This document shows positions 1 through 9,748 of a DNA stretch of 64,000 nt, piece after piece. Under the pieces are notes generated by a model, which was not told where the DNA came from, searched no databases, and saw only the letters and a program-made list of their open reading frames with translations. The DNA is from Guillardia theta CCMP2712 (taxonomy: Eukaryota > Cryptophyceae > Pyrenomonadales > Geminigeraceae). The position numbers and the translations under genes were made by a program. The stretch is from contig NW_005434576.1 of assembly GCF_000315625.1 (NCBI RefSeq), forward strand, positions 87,063 through 151,062, in the 5' to 3' direction. Numbering within the stretch: position 1 is the stretch's first letter; every line of letters starts with the position of its first letter.

Positions 1-230
1 ATCACAACCAAAATCACATCGTGACAACACCGCTAGCGAGATTGTCTCTTGATGACGTCACCTGGATGTTCATCAAGGTACTCTTGGGATTCCAGGCTGC
101 AGCCAGCGACAAGGACCCTGGCACGCGAATGGGCGAAACGAGCAGCACAGGAGAAAAGGTTAGTGCACCTAACAGGCCTAAGAAGCCGACATCCGCCACC
201 TTGCAACAGAGAATGAGATCTTTCTTCTAG
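1..230 (+). CDS. 3' end of an unidentified gene with a C-terminal PIP-box-like motif (partial)
   Basis: The frame is open from the left edge of the window to a TAG at 228-230, so this looks like the last exon, or part of it, of a gene that starts outside. The tail reads KKPTSATLQQRMRSFF then stop. QQRMRSFF fits the PCNA-interacting peptide consensus Q-x-x-hydrophobic-x-x-aromatic-aromatic, and a basic stretch sits just before it, as in many PCNA-binding replication and repair proteins. The rest of the 75 or so visible residues is not recognisable. A motif of eight residues can arise by chance, so the link to PCNA is inference, and the exon itself is only supported by its open frame and the motif at its very end. 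Confidence 0.3.
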   Translation, partial: HNQNHIVTTPLARLSLDDVTWMFIKVLLGFQAAASDKDPGTRMGETSSTGEKVSAPNRPKKPTSATLQQRMRSFF

Positions 231-250
231 CAAGACACTATCATTCCACC

Positions 251-446
251 TTAACAACTGTGTCGCGCATGTAGGGGTTCGAACACCAGCAGATCAGTGC
301 CTTGTTGGCTGGAAACACATGTTGAGATGTCCAGGGACGACTGAGATGCCAAATGACCTGCATGCAATCCAGAGATGAAAGTTCCCGGTCCGAGGAGCGA
401 GCAAAGGATCGGGCTCCTTGCTGGGCTCGGCGACTTTGGGCTCCAT
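251..446 (-). CDS. Possible small two-exon gene, unknown product
   Basis: An ATG at 446 in a reasonable context opens a reading that splices at a 49-base GT-AG intron (357-309) and ends with TAA at 251-253, giving about 48 residues ending in LVFEPLHARHSC. The intron size matches others in the window, which is the main support. The stop lies only 20 bases from the stop of the convergent partial gene on the other strand. No family is recognised. It may instead be the 3' part of a larger gene or chance. Confidence 0.2.
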
Positions 447-1039
447 GGTCCAAGCTTGAACAACATCAGCATCTTACTGCTGCTTCCTTCGTCACCTCAG
501 CTCGGCGCTGGAAGTTGCCAGCCAAAGGCAGATTAGCAGGTTTCCAGTTCTGTGACATTCGGATATAAGCCGAAATGAGAGGGAAAAGTGAAGTTTAGCG
601 GACATCAAGAAGGAGGACACATTCCGATTCCACCAAGAAGAAAAAGATTCCGAGGAGGAGCAAAGGACTGTTCAGAATCGTCAGACTTCTCGATTGCAAG
701 GGCAGAGGCAACAAAGTGGCTGAATTTCTTATGGGAAGACAAGATCTCTGTGTGGGTCATCAAGCGGACCTCTTCATTTTCGGCCAGATTTCGTCAGTCT
801 GCAGAACAGAAACGAGACTCAGTGTTCTGAGGAACGAATCGCAAAGGATGCGGCTTCAAGAGAGGATCACCGAGACTTCCACACCCTGGGTCTCTGCCCC
901 TAGAATCTCTTTCTCCGTTCCTCTTTCAATCTCCCGGGATCTCCCTGCCTCCCTGCCCTTCTTCCCGCTTCCCTTCCTCCTCTCCCTCCTTCCATGGCCT
1001 CCCGGCGCACGGGCAAATTGAAGTAACGACCTTCCGATA
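447..1039. other. Stretch without a recognisable gene
   Basis: Only short frames on both strands, none with family motifs, convincing splice signals or coiled-coil character. The 900-1010 part is pyrimidine-rich on the + strand. Confidence 0.4.
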
Positions 1040-1309
1040 CAAACAAGTCCGCCTCAGCCGAAAGGGGTACTGAGCGGCCCGGGGCCGCCGTGACTCACTC
1101 AGCCGGCGCGTCACCCGTCTCAGTGACTCATCAGCCCGGCGGCCTACCGTACTAGTAGACTCGAAGCTCCTCAGGGCCTAATAGGCTCCCAATCAAACTT
1201 CCCTGGCGGTGCTAAGGCGTCTCAGCCTACAGTGAGGGTGCCGGGCACACTTCAACTCAGATCATCTTAGTCACCGGGTGTCCGACTACTACTTTACTAG
1301 GCTAACAGC
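1040..1309. promoter_or_regulatory. GC-rich island with TGACTCA sites
   Basis: A GC-rich patch with blocks such as CGGCCCGGGGCCG and two copies of TGACTCA (1091-1097 and 1124-1130), plus several more GACTC/CTCAG words. It resembles the islands at 3.5, 13.2-13.9, 20.2, 51.8-52.3 and 53.8 kb, most of which lie just upstream of a start codon. Here it abuts the 3' end of the minus-strand zinc-ribbon gene, so which promoter it serves, if any, is unclear. Confidence 0.35.
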
Positions 1310-3309
1310 TCACACTGAACCATCATGGTTGCTTGCCGGCTGGTCGTGCTTCATGTGACCCGCCAGGGGGAGCTCGGCACTGTCACAGTCCTTGACAAAA
1401 ACGCATTTCTGGCAGGGAGGAAGTTTTGAGCATTGAGGGCACCATGACGGCATGCGCGAGGTTCCTCTCTTTCTCCGGATGTTGTTGGGAGCCATCAAAA
1501 ACTGATGTCCGAGTCTGCACTCCCACAAGAGCTTGGTGTTGGAACCTTTGTACTCCTGTGACAAGCATCGGCCTCCATGCAGCGCTGCCGTCTCATGCAT
1601 GTCGTGTATCGTCAGCCTCAAATTTTCCTTGCGACATTCAGGGCACCAGAATCCTCGGAAGATCGTCTCAGCTGTTGCGTTCCATACATGGCCGTCGGAG
1701 CATTTCCACATCATCTTGTCCTTCATCTTGACGTACTGCTCAGACAAGCATGAGCCTCCCCGCGATGAGGCGATCTGCTTGAGCGTGTAGAACCTCTGTA
1801 GCTTGTTTCGACTTCCTTTCCTGGCATAATGCCGACCCCTTCGATGATGTCGTGAAGGTGATCGCGGGGTCGCTTTTTCAACTCAACCTCTGATTCACTT
1901 TCCAATCGAATCTCTTCTAGCCGGCTGGCCACGTCTTGGTCTGTTACGCAACATGATTTGTCCATGGGCATTGCGACAAGTCGGCGAGCAAGATTCCTGG
2001 CTTCCTGCTCTATTACACTTGAGCTCATGTGAGATCGAGACAAGTCTTTGATTTTCTGCACAGTCGCAGAATATTTCAAGGCTGGAATGAGCCTTTTTGC
2101 TTCAAATTCGACATGCTCCTTCACCAGCTCTAAGATTTTCTTGTACTTGGTCTTTAATGCCGCCCGCAAAGTCTCGGATTCATCACCACAGTCCTTCAGA
2201 ATGGTTTGTAACGAGTCCATTGCGAGGAGAACATGGTCCAGCTGCTCGATCAGCGGGAGCCTACTGTGCAGCTGCTGCTGAAAGTTACACGCGCTTGAGA
2301 GGTAGATACATCTCTTTGCTTCGAGCAGGAGGCCGACCTTGAAGTGAAGCCTCGAGAACAACGTTGATGTAGTGGAAACGTCCTCGCTTGCGTTGTTGTT
2401 CAGCTGCTCTCTGAACTCCTCCAGGTCTTCCTTCAAGCGGTTGTTCACAAAGGAGAAGAACATAACACACTCCCGCACACTCGGCTTCTGGTCCGACTCC
2501 GTCTTGAGGCTCTTGAGAACGCTATGGCTCAGCCAATGGATCAGAACCTGAAAGTACGTTTCCTCAACGTACATGTCAGTAGTAGTGAAGTAATGCTTCA
2601 CGCACGAGATGGCCAGGAGAGGCAAAAGAATATCCCGCTCTCTGTCCATGTTGCCCAGGATCTGCCCTTTCAAATTCACCACCCAATCGTTTATCATCGA
2701 GATGTTTTCATGACTTTGGCCAGTGAGCGAGGGGCGCAAAGACTTGTCCATTTTCAGCCACACGCTGTGCTGTAGCCCCTGTCTGGCAAGCAGAGCAGAG
2801 AGTTGGACAAGATGGACATACCATTGTCGCAGCTCGTGCTGTCTCGAGCTCTCTGCATTCAAAATCTGTTGCGACATGTTGTGAAATCTCTCGGCCGTGA
2901 GCTTGCCGACCTTCTCTTTCCTCTTCAAAGTCCTCTGCTCATGCACTTCCATTATGAGTTCGTTGATTCTCGATAGGCTGGCTTTCTGAGAGTCCAACAA
3001 GGCCCGGACAGCTGCCTTGGGGTTCCGCAGAGGACTCCAAGAACCTGACGTTGAGCCCTGTAGGCCTTCTGATTCATAGCTGAACGTGAAGTTCACTTGT
3101 CTTCCTCTAGGTTGACCTGCTGTCACCACTGCCGTGGGTGCAATGGGGACACTTAGATGGCGAGGTACTGAGCTGGTCAACTTCCGAAAGCAGACATTGG
3201 GAGGTGAAGGGAACAAAGGGATGAACGAGTTTGTGCGCGCAAAATGTGCCACCAGACACAAAGTAGCAAGGCTGACCTTTGCAGATTTCACGGCAAAGGA
3301 AGAGACCAT
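1310..3309 (-). CDS. Plastid-type pre-protein with helical region and two C-terminal zinc ribbons
   Basis: Start chosen at the ATG at 3309 although the frame is open further upstream, because it begins a hydrophobic signal peptide (about residues 10-30) followed by TNSFIPLFPSPP. A phenylalanine directly after a predicted cleavage site is the cryptophyte hallmark of plastid import. The middle is a long alpha-helical region with no recognised family. Near 1850-1790 the frame changes; a 41-base GT-AG intron would join ...DIIEG to RFYTLKQIASS and then GGSCLS, the normal lead-in to the zinc-ribbon repeat. Two repeats follow with C-x2-GH-x-W/F and W-C-P-x-C (WKCSDGHVW...FWCPEC; WECRLGHQF...SWCPQC), as in the DUF4379-type probable zinc-ribbon family. 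The function is unknown; nucleic-acid binding is a guess. Upstream lies a GC island at 3.51-3.55 kb. Confidence 0.65.
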
Positions 3310-3504
3310 CCTGTGTTCCTGTCTCGCGCTCACTCCCGCGTTCCGTGGCGCGTGCTCGTCCTCCTCGTCCTCATCCCAACTCAACACCCCAGGCAGCCTC
3401 CACCCCAGGCAGCCTCCACCTCCATGTTGCTTGAAAGCATACCCGTTATATCCGTTACATTCCTTTACACAGAGGCTGTGCTGCCGATTGCCGTGATCAG
3501 AGTT

Positions 3505-3600
3505 CGGAAGCCTGCCGCCGGGCCCGGCGGCCCGGGCCCGGCCAGTGAACTTTGGCACTGCCGCAACTTAAGTTAGTGTACCTGGCAGGAATCAGTTAAG
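3505..3600. promoter_or_regulatory. GC island upstream of the zinc-ribbon gene
   Basis: Palindromic blocks GCCGCCGGGCCCGGCGGC and CCCGGGCCCGG sit about 200 bases upstream of the minus-strand ATG at 3309, followed by GGCACTGCCGC and an AACTTAAGTTAG palindrome. A similar CACTGCGGC word and a similar AAGTTAAGTTA run occur in the island before HEATR3 at 20.2-20.4 kb, so the two may share control elements. Confidence 0.45.
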
Positions 3601-4154
3601 TTTGGGATACAGCAATCGGCAGGATGAGGGCTCGGGTTGGTTCTCGCTGTCTTTCTAAGTTCTCGCCGTATGGCCTGTGCCGCGGGATTAAATTCACAAT
3701 GAAGCCCCGGGCCTGCGGTCTTTAAAGCCTGATCGACTGACACTGAAGCTTCACATTTCAGAGGCAAGTTTTTGTACTGATTTCGATATCGAAAAACAAC
3801 CAGCAAGTCATATATATATATAAAAAACTTGTCCGATCTTTGCATATTCTAAAGTTATAGCTCCTGAAGATGCCAGGCTGATACTGGCAGGGTGGCAATG
3901 CCACCGATTGCCCCCCTGCTGTGTGGTTCTGCACGAAATCATCATCGCCATGGAAAGAAGCCCAGAAGGCCAGAGAATCCGATGCCGCCTTCAAGGCTTA
4001 GAAACTGCTTCCGAACAAGATTGCAAGCGATAGGCTGCCCGGCATCATGAGGCAACTGAGTTGTACGTCGACAAGCTCGCTTCACTCGATTAGCAGGTCA
4101 GTAACAGGATCTTAGTCGGGCACCCAGGTCACCGGTCTCGGTTCGGCCGGCAGT
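3601..4154. other. Intergenic stretch without a recognisable gene
   Basis: Between the divergent zinc-ribbon gene and nephrocystin-3-like gene. It holds a short TA-run at 3812-3822 and no frame with family features. Confidence 0.4.
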
Positions 4155-4265
4155 TGCTCGTGAAGGGGGTAGGGGTCCATGACCCCAGGTGATATAAGAG
4201 AGGGTCTGAAAAGTTTATAAGAGGGGTCCACCAATGCAGAGAGGGTAGAGGGAGGGTAGGGTCAA
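4155..4265 (+). promoter_or_regulatory. G-rich tract upstream of the NPHP3-like gene
   Basis: Runs such as GGGGGTAGGGGTCC, GAGAGGGT and GAGGGAGGGTAGGGTC lie on the coding strand about 280-380 bases before the ATG at 4541. Comparable GGGTGGGG tracts on the coding strand precede EXO1, RTCB, the 20.5-23 kb coiled-coil gene and the PDZ gene. Confidence 0.4.
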
Positions 4266-4540
4266 TACTCGAAATTCGTTGGAAAGCACTTGCTCGCGAC
4301 AGTGACGATGGGGGTGAGGCTTTGAACGCTTTCTTCCAGATAGACAAGTGAGAAGAATGAAACAAGACAAGCAATCTTGTCTTGTTTGTTCTGTGAGGCC
4401 TTTCTTGCTTGTTTGGAAGTTCTCAAACAAAAGCTTTCAGCTTGTTCTTTGAAAGTGCATTGGATGTCATGGACTGCTGAGCGCATCACTGACCCATTCT
4501 CAGATGCTCCTGGTGCCAAGAGATTGAAAAGGAAGGAGAG

Positions 4541-7500
4541 ATGGGAGGGGGGGCAAGCAAAGGCCATGCTTCTAGCGTTGCCATCAAGGAATCGTTCGAG
4601 CGATCCTCGAAGCTCGAGCAGGTCAGATCATCGATCATCGCATGGGATCATGAACTCTGACGCTGCTATGGAATAGGAGGTGCAGCGCTTAGAGCAAGAG
4701 AAGCAAGAGCTGGAGCAGCAGCTGAATGAGAGTACGGATGCCTCCTCCAACAGGACTGTGAGCTTGACATCCGTGGGCAGAGAACTCCGACATCGAGCAG
4801 CTCGGGGAGCTCAACAGGAACCTGGAGAGAGAGAAGGAAAACTTGGCCAATGAGACGCAGAACTCGGTAGGCCCTGAGAGCGATGGGAGCTGGCATGCAG
4901 CTGGAGCCGGCTGTGCTGAGAGAGTTGGCAGATGGAGGATCAGAAGTCAGCGGAGAAGAGCATCTCAGAGTTGAAGAAGGAGATGGAGGCGATGCGGGCG
5001 CAGTTCTTCCGTCTTGAGGCGGAGCTGCGGGACACGTGCGAGCTCGTGATGTCGATGATGCTCTTGTGATGAGCGAGTGCAGGAAAGGAGAGCTCAACAT
5101 TGAAAAGGAAGAGCACGGACACTCTCGTACTGAGATCGAGCGCGTCGGTAAAATGCTCACAGAAGCGGTAGGTCATAGCAGCTCAACATGTGAATCTTCC
5201 TGACCCTCACAAACCATAACGATTTCTGCCAATCAGATCTCGGAGAAAGAACAAGTAGAGAACAAGATGAAGTCTATCCAGGAGGAGAAGGATGAAATCG
5301 AAGGATTGTTGAGAGCTGCAAAGGAGTCCTCCGACTTGTATGCTATCCCATGAATGATGCGCTTGTAACTCTTTTATTGCAAGATACAAAGATTTGTCAA
5401 GCAAGCTGATGCAGAAGAAGGCTTCGTCAGAAGAGGTCTTGTTCTGCTAATGAGAAAGTGAGTTGTAATCACCCATTCCATTTCAGGCAAAAGGAAAGGA
5501 CACTTCATCCTCAATCAAGGAAGAAAGCAAAGATGTTTCAACTTACAAAAAGGTCGTCGAGAAAGTTGATGTCGACAATCTTGCCATGGTCAAGCCCAAG
5601 ATGGCTGGAAGGTTCTCGAAGAGTGGGGATGAGCGTGTCTCAACTTTGATTGCAGGTTGAAGGTTTGTGTCATATCTACATTTGAAGACTTCTTCATGGA
5701 ACGAGACCTCATTCGCAAGGAAGTCTACGCTAATCTTGCTGGAGTCTGCGAAGCGAGGAACATAGCGCTTGAACTGGTCGATCTGTGGGAGGGAGTGCAC
5801 AAGCAAAACGTGTCCACTCTGACACAAAAGTCAGCTGTGATTGCTTTCTCAACGTTCCTCTGACTTGCCTTTGGCAGCTTCCATGTGGGCTCATTGTACC
5901 TCAAGGAGATCGAAGACTCTGACATCGTTGTCATCATGCTCGGCGAGCGATATGGTCAAGAAATCGGCGAGGAGGTCGGAGCGAAGGAATCAGCTTCCCG
6001 TCAATGGCTGCAGAGGTATCGAGCTCAATCCAGCAGCTATGGCAGCACGATGCACCTGGCGACCATGTATGCAGCATTCTACTGCGGAAGCGACAACTCT
6101 CTTCCGACTTACTTCCAGCCTTGTCGAACTCTTGCTTACTTCCGAGATCCAACCTTTATCAATGGCTTGCCTGAGACGATGATCCAGCACTTCGAAGCTG
6201 AGAGTGGGAGAAGTGCGAGCAAGCTTACAACTCTGAAGGAGAAGTTGAAAGAAACAGGAATCGTCCGAGAAGAAGCATATGCTGACCCACAGGTCCTCTC
6301 CAACCTGCTGTATGAAGACATCAAAACCATCATCGACAAATCCTTCCCTGAGTCGTTCACACGATTTGACCGCGACGTCACCGTCAACGAGTCGTTCATG
6401 GAGACTCACGCATGGATAGGACAAGGAGGTCGAGGCCTCCTGCTGCCAGAGGAAGTGAACAGCATGATGGACAGGATCAGACGATACTTCGTGGGGGATG
6501 CGGCGCAGCCTCTTGTTATCATCGGGGAGGCAGGTTCCGGCAGGACCGCCATGATGCACGCCAACATCAAGGCGCTCATGAAACGGTTCCCTCCTCCTGA
6601 CACGACGCATATCTATCACTTCACAGGGTAGGACGTGGCCCTCCTGTGGCAGGCGCCTCATGCCTGGTTGACAGGTGCAGCAACGACGCTAAAGATCCTT
6701 CCACATGGATTTACAACGTCTGCAAGAAGCTGAAGAGCGAGACTGGCATCCAGCTGGAGATCTCGCAGAGGCCTGACGAGCTGATCAAAGAGTTCAATCA
6801 GGTGCAACAAGACCCACTGAGATCGAGACCTGACGTCTTTCCCAGTGGCTGGAGGCCGTCAGCTCAACTGGTTTGAAACTTTTCTTGTTCCTCGATGGAG
6901 TGGACGCTTGTCAAAACCTCTCCATGAACGAAGATCCCGTCTGGTTTGTGCCCAAGAATCTTCCGCAGGGTGAGCATGGCTCCTTTGCTTCCTCTAGTCA
7001 TGCTTCAAGTCACCTCGCCTTGCCTCGCAGGGGTCCGCATGCTGCTGTCGACAGGAGCGGGGTCTACCTTGACAAGCTTGGCTCAGCGGGGATGTGGAGC
7101 CCTCACCCTGAAGCCGCTGGATGAGAAGCAGAAGCAGACGCTGATTGAAGGCTATCTGGCAAGAGAGAACAAGACTGAGTTCGCCAGGAAAGGAATCTCG
7201 AGGCTCGTTGGATCCGACAAGACTGGAAACCCTCAGTTCCTCTGTAATGTACTCGGGGAGATCCACTCGATCGGGGTGCTTGATGGCGTAGCCACCATGG
7301 AGCCTGTGCAGTACTTCCTTGAAGCAGACCACCTGCCCATGATGATAGAAAAGGTTCTTTACAGATGGGAGAGCAACTACACCGGGAAAGGAGCGAGTAC
7401 TTCCCTTGTCAGAGATGCGCTCACTTGTATCTGGGCAAGCCGGTACGGGTTGTTGCGAACGGAGATCGTCAAGATGTTGGATTCTACCCACGTGCACTTG

Positions 7501-8719
7501 TCGAAGCTGCTGCGGGACTGTTCCTTGCTCATGATCGGCCATGCGGGGATGTTCAACTTCCAATCTCAGACCATGTCTCAGGTGATACAGCAGCGGTACA
7601 TGCCGACTCACGACGGGCAGATGGAGGCCCATCAGTTCCTTGCCAACTTCTTCGAGGACGAATCGAACTCCAGCCTGACAAGGCGGATTGAAGAGTTACC
7701 CTGGCAGCTCATGCAAGCAGGAGACAGCGAAAGGCTCTGCAAGTGCATCTCGGAGACCAGGATGTTCCTCAAGCTCTGGGATCAAGACTTCCGCCTTGAC
7801 TGCTGGAGGTATGTCCGCTTCCTAGAGCAGCAGAACGTCATCCTCAGCCTGGGAATGTACTGCAAGGCCAGCAGCAGCGCCTTCGAGCTGGAAGATCCTA
7901 AGCCCGAGCCTGAGGTGATGGCCGAAGCCAAGCTCAAGTACGGGGCCTTCATGGCTGAGCTGGGATTCATGGAAGTGAGCCTCGAGTTCCTGCTCAAGGC
8001 CAACGACACATGGAATGAAATGCATGAGAGCGAAGACGAACGAGTCGCGCAGACGTTGGAGACTGTGGCTAAGGTGCTGGCAAATCTGAAGTCACCCGAG
8101 GCATCGAAATACTTCGAGCGAGCCTTGCAAACAAGTAACATGCTTCGGACAAGTAGCATCACACACACTGACCCGTCTTGCAGGAAACAGGCTGTGCAAG
8201 AAGACTGGACCGGACACAAAGCTTGCGATGCTGCATAACGACTGGGGGCTTCATCTCAAGAGGGAGAGTCAGCACAACGAAGCGATCAGAAACTTCATGC
8301 GAGCTTCAGAGATCTGGACGAGGAAGCTCGGAGCCAATCACCTCCATGTGTCGACAGCCAATCTCAACATCAGCACCACGTGTTACGCCATGGGGAACAT
8401 GCAGACAGCATCGGAGCATGCAGCTCTTGCCATGGAAATCCGCAAAGAGGCTGTAGGTGTCAACCATCCTCTATACGCTGAGGCGTTGCTCAACTTCGCT
8501 GCTGTTGAACTTGGGAAGGAGAAAATGGGAAGAGCCCGACGAGAAGCCGAGATTTTAGTCCGTCAAGCCATTGCCATCTTCGAGAGGACTCGGGGTGGGC
8601 AACATGCTGACACACTGTGGGCAAGGTCGTTCCTGACTGAAGGCTTCGGAGCTTCCCTCATAGACGGAGATGACGACACCTCTGATGAAGATGGGGATGA
8701 CGAGCAAGGAAAGATCTAG
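4541..8719 (+). CDS. NPHP3: Nephrocystin-3-like protein: coiled coil, DUF4062-like, STAND NTPase, TPR
   Basis: Multi-exon gene. The first exon (4541-4621) starts MGGGASKGHASS, a strong N-myristoylation sequence; vertebrate NPHP3 is likewise myristoylated at Gly2 and carried to cilia by UNC119. Introns at 4622-4676 and about 4730-4778 join a coiled coil (EQEKQELEQQL..., DIEQLGELNRNLE). Around 5.66-5.95 kb comes a DUF4062-like segment (KVCVISTFEDFFMERD, LVDLWEGV, KEIEDSDIVVIMLGERYG). A Walker A GEAGSGRTA follows near 6.53 kb and a Walker B-like LFLFLDGVDA near 6.9 kb, with short introns at about 6629-6675, 6801-6845 and 6969-7030. The C-terminal part (8.0-8.7 kb) has TPR-like repeats (GANHLHVSTANLNIS, GVNHPLYAEALLNFA) and an acidic tail to the TAG at 8719. 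The domain order matches nephrocystin-3, a ciliary inversin-compartment protein, which suits a flagellated cell. Some internal exon edges are uncertain. Confidence 0.85.
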
Positions 8720-9102
8720 CAAATGACTTGCTGTATTGTAAATATGTATTATTACACAACAATGATCAACAAAACTCATGTGACCAAGACCCCTCGAAAG
8801 GATGGCTGCCACTGTGTGGTTCATGCAAAAACTTCGCAGTCATAACCGCCAAGCCTTGGTCAAACATGTCCTTGTTGTTCATTGACACGGTCGTGAAAAC
8901 AGCTCACAAGATGATACTCAGATCCGAACGCTGACCTGCCACTGAGTCGGGGTCTATGCAGAGTTCCTTCGCTATCCTAAGGTAGGTACTGTAAGCCTGG
9001 CAAGAGTGATCCAACCACGCCTAGTGAACTCTGACCCGTCATTCTCATCACCGTCGACATCTTCGCAGCAAATTGCTGCCCCCACGAATCCCAAGAAGGT
9101 GC
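8720..9102. other. Intergenic region between convergent genes
   Basis: 3' flanks of the NPHP3-like (+) and antizyme (-) genes. No further gene seen; AT-rich just after the 8719 stop. Confidence 0.4.
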
Positions 9103-9748
9103 CTAGTCCAGTTCGTAACGCAGAAGGGCGTACGACTTGTTGCTCCTGTTGTCTTTGACCGAACTCTGTGAAAGCTGAAACCCGAGGTACTTAAAAGTAG
9201 AAACAACAGGCATGAAGTCCGGTCGCTGACGATCCACGTACATCCAAACTGTGGTACATTCCAAAGACTCTGCAACCTCCAGAAGGGAGACCAGCGACTG
9301 CTTGCTCGAAGCTGAAATGGTTGAGGGTGCCGCAATGTAAAACTGGGATTTCTCACAGCTGTAGTGAGCACTCCAGTTCGCCAAAACTGTATCTTGCGAC
9401 GACTTCTTCTCCACCGATTCAACCTTGAACGAGATGAAGCTCGAGTCCATCAAGGCCTCGGGCACATCCACAATCTCTAGTCCGCTCAGGGGGGCATTGC
9501 CATTCTCTCCGACCTCCTTGAAACCAAGGGTGGAGAGTTTACAGCATACGTCAAACCCACGACGGTGGCCGACCCACCAACGTGGAGCAAGAGCACGCCA
9601 GCACCTCGCTAATAGAAAACTGGTCAGTGTCTTGAAAGGGTTGACCACAACTGTAGCACCTGACGCGCCCAGAGGGAGAGAGTTTCTTGAAAACAGTCAT
9701 ACGACTCTTAGTACTACAAATGTGATTATTATCATTTTCTAACACCAT
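9103..9748 (-). CDS. OAZ: Ornithine decarboxylase antizyme, decoded by +1 ribosomal frameshift
   Basis: Two overlapping frames on the minus strand. ORF1 starts at the ATG at 9748 and ends at a TGA at 9553-9551 (65 codons). ORF2, in the +1 frame, runs on from 9552 to the stop at 9105-9103 (149 codons). The ORF2 product has the antizyme core: SKQSLVSLLEVAESLECTTV, the aspartate/arginine segment VDRQRPDF, then TFKYLGFQLS and a C-terminal SYALLRYELD. Antizymes bind ornithine decarboxylase, send it to the proteasome and block polyamine uptake; their mRNAs need a polyamine-stimulated +1 shift at the end of ORF1. Reading GTT, skipping T and resuming at GAC gives a 214-residue protein, close to the usual length (human OAZ1 is about 228), and ORF1 length is also typical. 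No intron is required. Confidence 0.87.
9545..9562 (-). promoter_or_regulatory. Programmed +1 frameshift site (TGG GTT TGA C)
   Basis: ORF1 ends Trp-Val-stop, with TGA at 9553-9551; skipping its T continues as GAC GTA TGC in the antizyme frame. A UGA stop in the shift site is general for antizymes (UCC-UGA in vertebrates, GCG-UGA in yeast); GTT as the last sense codon is the local variant. Any stimulatory pseudoknot was not assessed. Confidence 0.75.

Noticed and set aside
265-300. tRNA-like B-box word GGTTCGAAC
   Set aside because: No T-stem partner on the + strand and only a partial one on the minus strand; no A box or acceptor stem at the right distance.
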